DNA from: Candidatus Ornithoclostridium faecavium
GTDB lineage: Bacteria > Bacillota > Clostridia > Christensenellales > UBA3700
Direction: 5' to 3'
NCBI GenBank assembly: GCA_018714045.1
Contig: DVNX01000089.1
Coordinates: 1 to 52,433, forward strand
Length of the DNA stretch: 52,433 nucleotides
Shown here: positions 25,785-34,333 of the stretch, one piece after another
Layout of the letters: every line of letters begins with the position of its first letter
How positions within the stretch are numbered: position 1 is the stretch's first letter
Notes under the pieces: generated by a model
Seen by the model: only the letters and a program-made list of their open reading frames with translations
The model's database searches: none
Told to the model about the DNA's origin: nothing
Program-made: the position numbers and the translations under genes

Positions 25785-26813
25785 TTAAAGTTTGTCAGCC
25801 ACCTTTAAAAGCAGGTCTTTAGTCTTTTCCCAGCCCAGGCACGGATCGGTTATCGACTTTCCGTACTCGTCGCCGCCAGGTTGCTGAGCGCCGTCCTCTA
25901 TATAGCTTTCGATAAGGAAGCCTTTGACGAGAGAACGTATCTTGTCGCAATGTCTTATATTGTCCACGACCTCTTTTACTATCCTTATCTGTTCTAAATA
26001 ATTCTTGCCGCTGTTGCTGTGGTTGCTGTCCACGATGACCGCGGGGTTCTTAAGATTCTGCGCGAGATACATGTCGTGAAAACGGATAAGATCCTCGTAA
26101 TGATAGTTGGGGATATTATTGCCGTAGACGTCCACGCTTCCGCGCAGTATCGCGTGCGCGTAGGGATTGCCCTGCGTCCTCACCTGACAGGTGCGGTATT
26201 TGAATTCGCTCGGTATCTGCGCCGCGTATATCGAATTGAGAGTCACGGGCATGCTTCCGTTCATCGGGTTCTTTATTCCGACGGGGATATCGACGCCGCT
26301 TGCCACCAATCTGTGCTGCTGGTTTTCAGAAGAACGCGCACCGACAGCAACGTAAGTCAGAAGGTCGTCGAGATACACGTGGTTTTCGGGATAAAGCATT
26401 TCGTCAGCAGACGAAAGACCGCTTTCGGATATAGCCCTCAAATGCATCTTTCTCAGTGCGATTATGCCCGCCTGTATGTCCGTCTCCATCTTATGCGGAT
26501 CGGGGTTGTGCATAATGCCCTTATACCCTTCGCCCTTAGTGCGCGGCTTGTTAGTATATATCCTGGGCACTATAAAAATCTTGTCCTTTATCTCGTCCGC
26601 CAGTTTTGCCAAGCGGGATACGTAATCGCATACCGCCGTTTCGTTGTCCGCGGAGCACGGACCTACTATGATCAGCAAACGTTTGTCTCTTCCTGCGATT
26701 ATGTCCATGACGGCTTTGTCGCGCTCGGCTTTTATCTTTGCTATTTCCGCGCTGACGGGAACGAGAGCTTTGAGTTCTTCAGAACTCATTATCGTCTTTA
26801 TCTTTTCAAACAT
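25785..26813 (-). CDS. 3-deoxy-7-phosphoheptulonate synthase (DAHP synthase, class I)
   Basis: First step of the shikimate pathway: phosphoenolpyruvate plus erythrose 4-phosphate give DAHP. Family signatures: IIVGPCSADN, IVPRIYTNKPRTKGEGYKG, VGARSSENQQHR and DSNHSNSGKN, with the metal-binding Cys in GPCS. Length 342 aa matches the AroF/G/H type, and a short N-terminal extension may carry the feedback site. Its ATG overlaps the last base of the copper ATPase gene, so the two are translationally coupled although they share no obvious function. No T-box or leader peptide is visible. Confidence 0.93.
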   Translation of the reverse strand: MFEKIKTIMSSEELKALVPVSAEIAKIKAERDKAVMDIIAGRDKRLLIIVGPCSADNETAVCDYVSRLAKLADEIKDKIFIVPRIYTNKPRTKGEGYKGIMHNPDPHKMETDIQAGIIALRKMHLRAISESGLSSADEMLYPENHVYLDDLLTYVAVGARSSENQQHRLVASGVDIPVGIKNPMNGSMPVTLNSIYAAQIPSEFKYRTCQVRTQGNPYAHAILRGSVDVYGNNIPNYHYEDLIRFHDMYLAQNLKNPAVIVDSNHSNSGKNYLEQIRIVKEVVDNIRHCDKIRSLVKGFLIESYIEDGAQQPGGDEYGKSITDPCLGWEKTKDLLLKVADKL

Positions 26814-27019
26814 CAGTCCAGCACCTCGTAATCCTGAGCTTTTATCGCGTCTTTTATCGCCTGAATGCTGACTTTGCTTTCGTCGTATTCGACTTTTACC
26901 GTGCCTTCTGCCGCGCTGGCAACGCAGCTTTTAACGCCGTCGAGCGCCGTGACCGCCTTTGTAACTCTCGCTTCGCAATGAGCGCACATCATACCGTTTA
27001 CTTTTATTTCGTTTTTCAT
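26813..27019 (-). CDS. Possible internally initiated CopZ-like copper chaperone
   Basis: Within the copper ATPase frame there is an ATG at 27019 preceded by AAAAGGA with 7-nt spacing. Initiation there would give a 68-aa protein, MKNEIKVNGMMCAHC onward, the exact size and layout of a stand-alone CopZ. Whether the site is used is unknown. Confidence 0.35.
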   Translation of the reverse strand: MKNEIKVNGMMCAHCEARVTKAVTALDGVKSCVASAAEGTVKVEYDESKVSIQAIKDAIKAQDYEVLD

Positions 27020-29326
27020 AACGCTATCCTTTTCAAGCGGACAGCCTGCCGAGCAGACCGACCCGCCGTTTTGTTCTTTTTCGTCTATTATCTCATTTTT
27101 CGCCGCATTTTTCAAGCGTTTTGGTTTAAAATACGCAAGTCTGAGCGCGTTCAACACGACGCATACCGACGAACAGCTCATCGCAAGCCCCGCTATCATC
27201 GGATTGAGAAGAGCTCCGCCCAAAGCGTAAACCACGCCGCATGCGAACGGTATCCCCAGAATGTTGTATATAAATGCCCAGAACAGGTTTTCCTTTACGT
27301 TTCTTAAAGTCGCCCTGCCCAGCTCTACGGCGTCGGCAACTGCGCGGACGTCTCCGCCGACGAGCACGACGTCCGAGCTTTCGATAGCCACGTCGCTTCC
27401 CTCTCCGACCGCAATGCCTACGTCCGCCTCTGTAAGCGCGGGAGCGTCGTTTATGCCGTCCCCGACCATAGCTACGCGGGCGCCGCCTTCTTTCAGCTGT
27501 TTTATCTTGTCCGCTTTTCCTTCGGGAAGAACTTCGCTTATCACCTCGTCTATGCCGACCTGCGCCGCGATATAAGCCGCCGCTTTTGCGTTGTCGCCCG
27601 TAAGCATGACCGTTTTTATCCCGTCTTTTTTCAGAGCCTGCACCGCTTCAGCCGCATTCTGTTTGACTCCGTCGGCAAGCGCGATGCAGCCTTTCGCTAT
27701 TCCGTTTTCCGCTACGGCTATAACGCTGTAACCGTTGTCGTAGCAGTCTTTAAGATAACTTTCTATAACTTTTATATCCGCTCCGTTCTCTGTCAGAAGC
27801 GCGCTCTTTCCGCAAAGCACGGCGTTTCCGTTTACAGTAGCCTTCAATCCGTATCCGCTGAGATTTTCGACTTTTTCTGCCGTCTTTATTTCAAGCCCCG
27901 CTTCTTTAGCGCGGTCTGTAACAGCCTTAGCAAGCGGATGTTCGCTTACGCTTTCTACACAAGCGCACAACGATAACAGCGCGTCTTCGTCACCGTCGAC
28001 CGAATAAATTTTAACGACCCTCGGCACGCCCTCCGTTATCGTGCCTGTCTTATCGAACACGACCGCGTTCACCTTTGAAGTACGTTCGAGCGCTTCCGCG
28101 TTTTTGAAAAGTATCCCCAGTTTCGCGCCGCTGCCGCTTCCCGTTATTATAGCCGTCGGTGTCGCTAACCCCAGCGCGCACGGACAAGCTATCGTAAGCA
28201 CGGATACGAATATCTTTATGACGAAAGCGGAATCCTGCCCCGCGACAGCCCACGCGACGCTCGCTATAACGGCTATCGCCATGACCGCGGGCACGAAAAC
28301 TTTAGCGACTTTATCCGCGAGTTTTGCTATCGGCGCGCGCGAATTCTGCGCGTTTTCTACCAGAGTTATTATCTTAGACAGCATAGTGTCCGCGCCTACT
28401 CCCGTAGCTTTGAACTCTATAACGCCGTTGCCGTTCACGGTTCCGCCTATAACGCTGTCGCCCACCGTCTTGTCGACAGGCAGACTTTCGCCCGTTATCA
28501 TGCTTTCCTGCACCGCGGAAGAGCCCTTTGTTATCACTCCGTCTGCGCAAAAACTTTCGCCCGCCGCAACTCTTACGGTATCTCCCGCGACCACCTCTGC
28601 CGACGGTATGCGTACGAATTCTCCGTCCCTTAAGACCAAAGCGAAATCGGGGGCGAGACTCGTCAGTTCTTCGATAGCTTTACCCGTCTTTTTCAGAGCG
28701 CGGTGTTCGAGATATTTTCCCAGAGATATCAGCGCGAGTATGACCGCCGCCGATTCGAAATAAAGGTTGTGCGCCGCGTGCGCGTCGCCGCCGCATATAA
28801 GCGCGAATCCGTATACGCTGTAAACGAACGCCGCCGTAGTGCTGACCGCGACGAGAGAATCCATATTGGGATCCAGCTTAAAGAGATTGCGGTAACCGCG
28901 CAGATAGATCTTGTAGCTGAGAGCCATTACGGGCACGCAAAGGATTATCTGAACCAAAGCGTATACGAAAGGATTGCCTTCGGGAGAAATAGCGGACGGA
29001 TAAGGCACTCCAATCATAGGAAGCATAGACCACAGCAAAAGCGCCGCGGCGAGGACTACCCTTACCAGCGTAACCGCAAGGTCTTTATCAAAACCTTTTT
29101 TCTCTTCCTTTTTCTTTTCGAAACGCGGCGTATATCCCGCCTTTATCACAGCGGCGGCGAGGTCGTCTTCAGTCAGCTTTTTATCGTCGTATTCGACGAC
29201 CGCTTTTCCGCTGGCGAAATTGACGTCGGCGCGCTTTACTCCGTCCAGGGCTAAAAGCGCTTTTTTGCAACTGCCGCTGCACACTACGCAGCTCATACCG
29301 TCAATATTGAAAATAACGTTTTTCAT
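26813..29326 (-). CDS. copA: Copper P-type ATPase with an extra C-terminal CopZ-like domain
   Basis: Cu(I) efflux pump of 837 aa. The N-terminal metal-binding domain has GMSCVVC (Cys13, Cys16). Eight membrane helices are predicted, with the transport motif CPC (Cys381-Pro-Cys383). SGES-like TGES, DKTGT (Asp425), SEHPLAKA and GDGINDAP are all present. After the last helix pair comes a linker with CSAGC, then a complete second HMA domain with GMMCAHC (Cys781, Cys784) from about residue 770. That tail reads like an entire CopZ chaperone joined in frame. The gene heads an operon with DAHP synthase. Ribosome site AAGGAG precedes the ATG. Confidence 0.94.
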   Translation of the reverse strand: MKNVIFNIDGMSCVVCSGSCKKALLALDGVKRADVNFASGKAVVEYDDKKLTEDDLAAAVIKAGYTPRFEKKKEEKKGFDKDLAVTLVRVVLAAALLLWSMLPMIGVPYPSAISPEGNPFVYALVQIILCVPVMALSYKIYLRGYRNLFKLDPNMDSLVAVSTTAAFVYSVYGFALICGGDAHAAHNLYFESAAVILALISLGKYLEHRALKKTGKAIEELTSLAPDFALVLRDGEFVRIPSAEVVAGDTVRVAAGESFCADGVITKGSSAVQESMITGESLPVDKTVGDSVIGGTVNGNGVIEFKATGVGADTMLSKIITLVENAQNSRAPIAKLADKVAKVFVPAVMAIAVIASVAWAVAGQDSAFVIKIFVSVLTIACPCALGLATPTAIITGSGSGAKLGILFKNAEALERTSKVNAVVFDKTGTITEGVPRVVKIYSVDGDEDALLSLCACVESVSEHPLAKAVTDRAKEAGLEIKTAEKVENLSGYGLKATVNGNAVLCGKSALLTENGADIKVIESYLKDCYDNGYSVIAVAENGIAKGCIALADGVKQNAAEAVQALKKDGIKTVMLTGDNAKAAAYIAAQVGIDEVISEVLPEGKADKIKQLKEGGARVAMVGDGINDAPALTEADVGIAVGEGSDVAIESSDVVLVGGDVRAVADAVELGRATLRNVKENLFWAFIYNILGIPFACGVVYALGGALLNPMIAGLAMSCSSVCVVLNALRLAYFKPKRLKNAAKNEIIDEKEQNGGSVCSAGCPLEKDSVMKNEIKVNGMMCAHCEARVTKAVTALDGVKSCVASAAEGTVKVEYDESKVSIQAIKDAIKAQDYEVLD

Positions 29327-29367
29327 TTTTCTCCTTCATGTTTAGTTCATGCAGAAATTTCAATATC

Positions 29368-29395
29368 ATTATAAACCATTTAAGCCTAAAATCAA
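29368..29395 (-). promoter_or_regulatory. Putative promoter of the copA-DAHP synthase operon
   Basis: On the minus strand: TTGATT (29395-29390), 16-bp spacer, TATAAT (29373-29368), about 40 nt before the ATG. I could not recognise a CsoR or CopY operator with confidence. Confidence 0.55.
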
Positions 29396-29425
29396 TAAGA
29401 TTATCCTTTGCTGACGCAAAAACAT

Positions 29426-29454
29426 AAAAAAAGAAGGAGCGATATACGCTCCTT
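29426..29454 (-). terminator. Terminator at the end of the long uronate operon
   Basis: On the minus strand an 8-bp stem (AAGGAGCG / CGCTCCTT, 5-nt loop) is followed by CTTTTTTT. It lies 23 nt after the stop codon of the lipoprotein gene and closes the block that begins at 46.0 kb. Confidence 0.85.
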
Positions 29455-29476
29455 AGTCTTTTTAATGTCTTTCAGG

Positions 29477-30712
29477 TCATTGGGGGAAAGTTATCGCACT
29501 GTCAGAGTAAACGAAATCCGCAACGATGTGAGAGTTGTAATAAACGTCGCCTTTCAGCTCCAGAGTCGTATCCGCGGCGCTCTTCTCAGTATAGTACGGC
29601 TTTACGTATTCGGTATAGAAGTCTATCTGATCGAGTCTGGATTTGCTCTTGCTGTAGTTGTAGGTATAACGGGTTATCTTCAACGCGCCTACGTTTTCCC
29701 AGTTGTAAACGATATCTTCTCCGAAACCGCTCCAGTACTTACCGTCAACGTTTTCAGATCTGCCTACGCGGAGATCTTCGCTCATACCGAGCAGATTGTT
29801 TCTGAAAATCTCCTCAGCTTTGAGATTCCATGACTTGATGGTCTCAGGGAACGAAGCCAGGAATTCTTTCCACTCTTCGGTACCGTATTCAGGAGCTGCG
29901 ATCTCACCGAAGGATACGTCTCCCTGTTCTCCCAGTTTGTAAGCGGTGATATACTGAGCCTGCATAACGTGGGTATAGATCTTGTTGCCGTTGGTGAACG
30001 TATAGCAGTCGTCCACAGGCATTTCACCCGTAACGATGCCTACGATGGCGGACAACTCTTCGATGCCGTCATACTCAACGCCGTTATAGACGCCGTTTTC
30101 GACTTTGAGAACGTATTCGCTCTTGTTCTTGATCGTCTCGTCTACGGTCTGCCACATGATCTTATCGCTGTCTCCGCTGAGACCCGCGCTAAGAACGGAC
30201 GGATCTTCGAGAGCCTCCGTGAACGAATCGTAATAGTTCTCCCAGATCGAAGGATAGGTAACGATCTTAAGATAAAAATTCTTGCTGCCGTTCTGCATGT
30301 AAGTAACTTCGGTATACGAATCCATCCATGCGTTGGTCTGAATTCCAAGGTCGTCAATAGCCTTCTGCGCATCGGTCTTTGTACCGAAAATATTGTCGAA
30401 GATATTGGGATCTTGTTTCCCTATAGAATCGTAAAAATCATTGTATGCGTTTTCAAAGCTGTCCCAACCCTTACTGTCGCTGCTTCCTCTCGTGAGAGCC
30501 GCATTGTAATGCGTGTTAAAGCTGAACGTAACGGAGAAATTAGCTTTGTTGAGATTTGCGAGGATATCGTCGTACTTTTCGTTGAATTTAGCGACGTCTT
30601 CAGCGATATCGTTATAATAATCCTCTTCGCTCTGAGTACAGCCCATGAACACCGTGCAAAGAATGACGGCAACAACCGCTATCGCGAATATTGACATATA
30701 TCTTTTTTTCAT
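29477..30712 (-). CDS. Lipoprotein of unknown function, last gene of the uronate operon
   Basis: 411 aa from the ATG preceded by AGGAGG. That ribosome site lies inside the last codons of the symporter gene (4-nt gap), so the two are coupled. Signal sequence MKKRYMSIFAIAVVAV leads to lipobox VFMGC. The mature part is acidic, starts with a helical EDYYNDIAEDVAKFNEKYDD stretch, and is otherwise mixed, with many Tyr and Asn. It does not look like a standard ABC solute-binding protein, and there is no ABC permease nearby. A surface capture or sensor role for the operon's sugar is inference from position only. Confidence 0.75.
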   Translation of the reverse strand: MKKRYMSIFAIAVVAVILCTVFMGCTQSEEDYYNDIAEDVAKFNEKYDDILANLNKANFSVTFSFNTHYNAALTRGSSDSKGWDSFENAYNDFYDSIGKQDPNIFDNIFGTKTDAQKAIDDLGIQTNAWMDSYTEVTYMQNGSKNFYLKIVTYPSIWENYYDSFTEALEDPSVLSAGLSGDSDKIMWQTVDETIKNKSEYVLKVENGVYNGVEYDGIEELSAIVGIVTGEMPVDDCYTFTNGNKIYTHVMQAQYITAYKLGEQGDVSFGEIAAPEYGTEEWKEFLASFPETIKSWNLKAEEIFRNNLLGMSEDLRVGRSENVDGKYWSGFGEDIVYNWENVGALKITRYTYNYSKSKSRLDQIDFYTEYVKPYYTEKSAADTTLELKGDVYYNSHIVADFVYSDSAITFPQ

Positions 30713-30716
30713 AGCG

Positions 30717-32303
30717 TTATTCCTCCTTTTGCTCTGCCTCGGATTTCGAGATCTCATCGATCACGACGTCGCTCATATAGCGTTCAGAACCCGCTTCTCC
30801 GTCAAGAGCAGCGCCTTCTGCCGCCATTTTCGCTTCATACTCCTGCTTTCTCTTGTGAGCGAGTCTCGCTTCGATCTGAGCCATCTTCTTACCCGACAGG
30901 TTGTAGAACAGCATCGGAACGATAGAAACGAGGTTTGTTATCGCAGGGATTATCGTAAAGATCATGAACAATCCCAGCTTTGTGAACTCTGTCTGTTCGG
31001 GCTTGTGATCCGACAGGAAGGACAGCGGCTGCGAGAACAGGAAGAACGCAAGCAGCCAGGACAGGAAGTAATCCTTGAATCCGGAAGAAACTTTACTTCT
31101 CAGGCTCATCAGCGAGAAGGTAATGCCTTCGAGACGTTCGCCGCACTTGTCTTCCCAGTAGTCGAGCGTATCCGTTGCCATAAGGTGGGGTACGACGTTG
31201 AGCACGCCTACGGGGAGCATCGCGAAGAACATCAGAGCCGCGATGAGTATCCAGTTGGTTCCGCCTATTATGTAGATGAAGAATATGACCGCAAGCGCCG
31301 CCGAATGCCATACCGTAGCGAAGATAAACAATTTCTTCGAGTCCATCATCCTCTTCAGTCTGGGCGCAAACAACATACCTATCATGGAGGCTATCGCACC
31401 GGGGAGCGCGAAAGCTATCTGCAACGATCCGTTGCTGTAAATGTATGCAACAACGTACATTATCGCCGCGCTGACCAGGTTTCTGAAGAAGGTAAGAAGG
31501 TTGGACAATATCAACAGCAGGAACGGTTTGTTCTTGAACAGATATTTAAAGCCTTCAATAAGACTCGGCGTGGTTTCAGTCGGTTCGCATCTTTCCTTTA
31601 CTCTTATACCGCCGAGAACCATGAACAGAGGTCCGAGAATGCCGATGATGATAGCAACGATGAAATACGTGTTGGCGTAATCGTCGTTGGTAAGAATAAG
31701 TCCTATCGAAATAAGCACAAGCGCGGACTGTTCGCCTATCGAACCGAGGATACGGCTGATAGAAATGATTTTCGAACGTTCGTCCATATTCGGAGAAGCG
31801 ACCGCCGGCATACCGTCAAGAGGGACGCCTACTATAGTGCCGGTAATATCGTACATGATATACGTTATGTACATCCACACTATCTTGCCTACACTGCTCC
31901 AATTGGATATCGGCATAAACAACAATATCGTAACTATCGCCCATGGTACGGCACCGAAAAGCAGATACGGGCGCATTTTACCCCATCTGGTACGTGTTCT
32001 GTCAACGATAATGCCCATAACGGGGTCGTTGAGACCGTCGAAAATCTTCGTGATAAGGAACATGGTACCTACCGCCGTAGGAGGAATTCCCATACACGCA
32101 GTGTAATAGAACAACAAATAACCCTGTACGAGACCCGTGACCGCACTGCTTGCGAATCTTGCCAGCGAGAAAAGCACGTAATCTCTGGGCTTAAGGAATT
32201 TCTGATTGATGAGCTTTTGATCTTCAGCGCTCAGAACTTCCTCTTCGACAGGGTCACCGGGGGTAACGCCTGCCTGATCGATGGTGTTTGTCGTGTCTTC
32301 CAC
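30717..32303 (-). CDS. GPH-family sugar:cation symporter
   Basis: Twelve-helix secondary transporter of the glycoside-pentoside-hexuronide family (MelB/GusB/UidB type), expected to import a glycoside or uronide with Na+ or H+. Diagnostic segments: LARFASSAVTGLVQGYLLFYY, the helix 2-3 loop KIFDGLNDPVMGIIVDRTRTRWGKMRPY, and YEDKCGERLEG-like DYWEDKCGERLEG in the middle. It has a longer than usual acidic N-terminus and a cytoplasmic C-tail rich in charged residues. The start is placed at a GTG at 32303, with GGGAGG 7 nt upstream; a TTG further upstream falls inside that ribosome site. Likely transporter for the adjacent glycosidase and uronate genes. Confidence 0.88.
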   Translation of the reverse strand: MEDTTNTIDQAGVTPGDPVEEEVLSAEDQKLINQKFLKPRDYVLFSLARFASSAVTGLVQGYLLFYYTACMGIPPTAVGTMFLITKIFDGLNDPVMGIIVDRTRTRWGKMRPYLLFGAVPWAIVTILLFMPISNWSSVGKIVWMYITYIMYDITGTIVGVPLDGMPAVASPNMDERSKIISISRILGSIGEQSALVLISIGLILTNDDYANTYFIVAIIIGILGPLFMVLGGIRVKERCEPTETTPSLIEGFKYLFKNKPFLLLILSNLLTFFRNLVSAAIMYVVAYIYSNGSLQIAFALPGAIASMIGMLFAPRLKRMMDSKKLFIFATVWHSAALAVIFFIYIIGGTNWILIAALMFFAMLPVGVLNVVPHLMATDTLDYWEDKCGERLEGITFSLMSLRSKVSSGFKDYFLSWLLAFFLFSQPLSFLSDHKPEQTEFTKLGLFMIFTIIPAITNLVSIVPMLFYNLSGKKMAQIEARLAHKRKQEYEAKMAAEGAALDGEAGSERYMSDVVIDEISKSEAEQKEE

Positions 32304-32341
32304 CTCATAACCTCCCAAAATTTATTTTTTTGTTTATTGAG

Positions 32342-32355
32342 ACGCCTTTCGGCGT
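32342..32355 (-). other. Intercistronic hairpin with GAAA tetraloop
   Basis: On the minus strand ACGCC-GAAA-GGCGT lies between the glycosidase and symporter genes. It lacks a following T-run on that strand, so it is more likely an mRNA stability or processing element than a terminator. Confidence 0.45.
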
Positions 32356-32377
32356 TTTTGTCTTTTGTCTTCCCTTA

Positions 32378-34312
32378 TCACTTAACGCGCTTGTCGCCGA
32401 GTTGTTTGCGGAAGAAATTGCCGTCGCTGTAAGAGAGTACGAACGCGCCCGTGCTCGACCATGCCTGAAGCAGAGAGCCTTGCGGGTGTATCGGGCTGAA
32501 GAATTCGACAGGGGTATAGTTGCCCTGGTCGAGGTTGTATTCGAACCATCTCGTGAGCGGATACTTGTACTCCATGCCGTACATGAGTTTCGCATACGCG
32601 TAAACGCACGAAAGGTACGGCCAGTCGCCGCCGTTGTGGTAGTAGTAAGGAAGCGAGGATTTCTGAACGATATCCTTCGTGTTCTTATAGAACGGATATA
32701 CGCTGAGAGTGCCGAAGTCGCCCGCCCTCTGCTCCTTGTTGTTTTTGGATTCGAGCATTTTCTCCATATTCTTGAGAACGCGCTTCGATCTCTCCTCGTC
32801 CGCTATGCCGAAAAGCACCGCGACGACGGTATCGATAGACAGGTTGTCCTCAGTGAAGTCCTTGCTCTTGTAGTTGACGTAATAGCCCTTTTCTTCGTCC
32901 CACAAAAGGTCGTTTATCGCCTTCTTTACCTTTACGTATTTAGCGTAATACGCGTTGCCGTCCATGCCGCACGCGTCGGAAAGCTCGCTCATCGCGAACA
33001 GAGCGCGGGCGTAAAGCGCCTCGTCGTAAGTGACGTAAGTGCTTCTGAAAACGTTGTCGCACCAGTCGCGGCGGTTGTACTCTCCGCCCTTGACGAGAAG
33101 CCCCGTTGAGTCCGTTTCCTCTTCCAGTCTGTCGAGGACGAGTTTAGCCGCTTCTATTATCGTACCGCACGCGCATTCTTCCTTAAGCACGCTGAGATCG
33201 CCCGTATGTACGACGTAATCGTATATCATCGCTACGAAGAAGGACGGCGAATCGTAATGGTTGCCCCAGTAATTCTTGAAATTGAACTTGACCGCGCTCG
33301 GGCACTCGCCTTTCTTGTTTATGCCGTTGGCGAGAGTGACTATCTCGTTGCGTACGAGATTGGGTCTTACGGGAAGCACGGAAAGCACCGTCCAGTAAGC
33401 GTCGCGGTAATAAGTTCTCGCGGGGAACTGATAAACGATGCCCGCAAGGAAGCCCTTGAACTTGCCCAGCTCCTTATAGTTGGAGATACTGCAATTGAGA
33501 AGCGACTTATAGTAAGTTTCCATGAAATCGTCGCCCTTAACGCAATCGGGACACCCCAGATCGTCGATATACTTCTGAGCCTCTTTCATCGCGTCGTCGA
33601 AATTGTTCAGCGCCTGCATGACGTCGCAGAACGTGAAATCGTTTCTCGTGCCCGCGCTTACGACGTATCTGAATTTTCTCAGCTCTCCCGCGCGCAGTTT
33701 CGCGCCGTAGCTGAACTGATTGTGGAAACCTCTTTCAGCCTCGCCCGCCTGAGCGCCTTCGCTTATCGCGAAGTCGAGATAGAAGTCGCCGAGCACGTCG
33801 CCGTGCAGCTTCGCGCTGTCTCCGACGAACGTAAGACCGTTCTTTTTACTCTTTATAAAGCCCGTCAGCACGGTAGCTATCGTCTTGGGACTGAGCCTGT
33901 TGGCAAGCAGCTGCTGAACGTAGCTTTCGTAGTTTATACCGAAGTTGACGGTATTGTCGAAAGTCAGGTCGCATTTAGCTTCGACCGCAGTCTCAACGTA
34001 GATAGCGTTGCTCTCGTTGTCGAGAAACTGCGTTATCGTCAGCTTGCATTTCTCGTGTTCGATTTTGGTTATCTGTCTCTTGCCCTCCATCGTAACGACC
34101 TTGTCTTCCATATAGTCGAAAGGAACGCCGTCCACCGTATAGAGAGAATAGTAATTGGTAAACACGGAGAACTTGTTCATCACGGCGTATTTGGATATTC
34201 CGCCTCTGCCGTCGAACTGTGCCGTTATGCGGTTGTTGCTGACGTCGTAAAACGCTCTTTCGTGCATTTTACCCGTCGTGATTATCTTACCGCCTTTGAG
34301 TTTGTATTCCAT
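32378..34312 (-). CDS. Six-hairpin (alpha/alpha)6-barrel glycosidase
   Basis: 644-aa intracellular enzyme (no signal peptide). About 1-210 forms a beta-sandwich domain. The rest is a helical barrel like those of glycogen-debranching, GH63, GH78 and related enzymes. Conserved-looking acidic/aromatic clusters are RDAYWTVLSVLPV, NYWGNHYDSPSF, GGEYNRRDWCDN, TYDEALYARAL, HNGGDWPYLSCVYAYAKL and LLQAWSSTGAF. Asp/Glu residues in the RDWCDN and GGDWP clusters are the best catalytic candidates. I cannot assign a GH family. Its place between a GPH symporter and Gfo/Idh/MocA genes indicates cleavage of an imported glycoside. Ribosome site AAGGGAAGGA. Confidence 0.8.
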   Translation of the reverse strand: MEYKLKGGKIITTGKMHERAFYDVSNNRITAQFDGRGGISKYAVMNKFSVFTNYYSLYTVDGVPFDYMEDKVVTMEGKRQITKIEHEKCKLTITQFLDNESNAIYVETAVEAKCDLTFDNTVNFGINYESYVQQLLANRLSPKTIATVLTGFIKSKKNGLTFVGDSAKLHGDVLGDFYLDFAISEGAQAGEAERGFHNQFSYGAKLRAGELRKFRYVVSAGTRNDFTFCDVMQALNNFDDAMKEAQKYIDDLGCPDCVKGDDFMETYYKSLLNCSISNYKELGKFKGFLAGIVYQFPARTYYRDAYWTVLSVLPVRPNLVRNEIVTLANGINKKGECPSAVKFNFKNYWGNHYDSPSFFVAMIYDYVVHTGDLSVLKEECACGTIIEAAKLVLDRLEEETDSTGLLVKGGEYNRRDWCDNVFRSTYVTYDEALYARALFAMSELSDACGMDGNAYYAKYVKVKKAINDLLWDEEKGYYVNYKSKDFTEDNLSIDTVVAVLFGIADEERSKRVLKNMEKMLESKNNKEQRAGDFGTLSVYPFYKNTKDIVQKSSLPYYYHNGGDWPYLSCVYAYAKLMYGMEYKYPLTRWFEYNLDQGNYTPVEFFSPIHPQGSLLQAWSSTGAFVLSYSDGNFFRKQLGDKRVK

Positions 34313-34333
34313 GATTTATCCTTCCCTTTAAGC

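Noticed and set aside
30645..32432. Plus-strand open frame of 595 codons opposite the GPH symporter
   Set aside because: Composition is Arg/His/Tyr-rich as in other antisense shadows, and the minus-strand symporter motifs are unambiguous.
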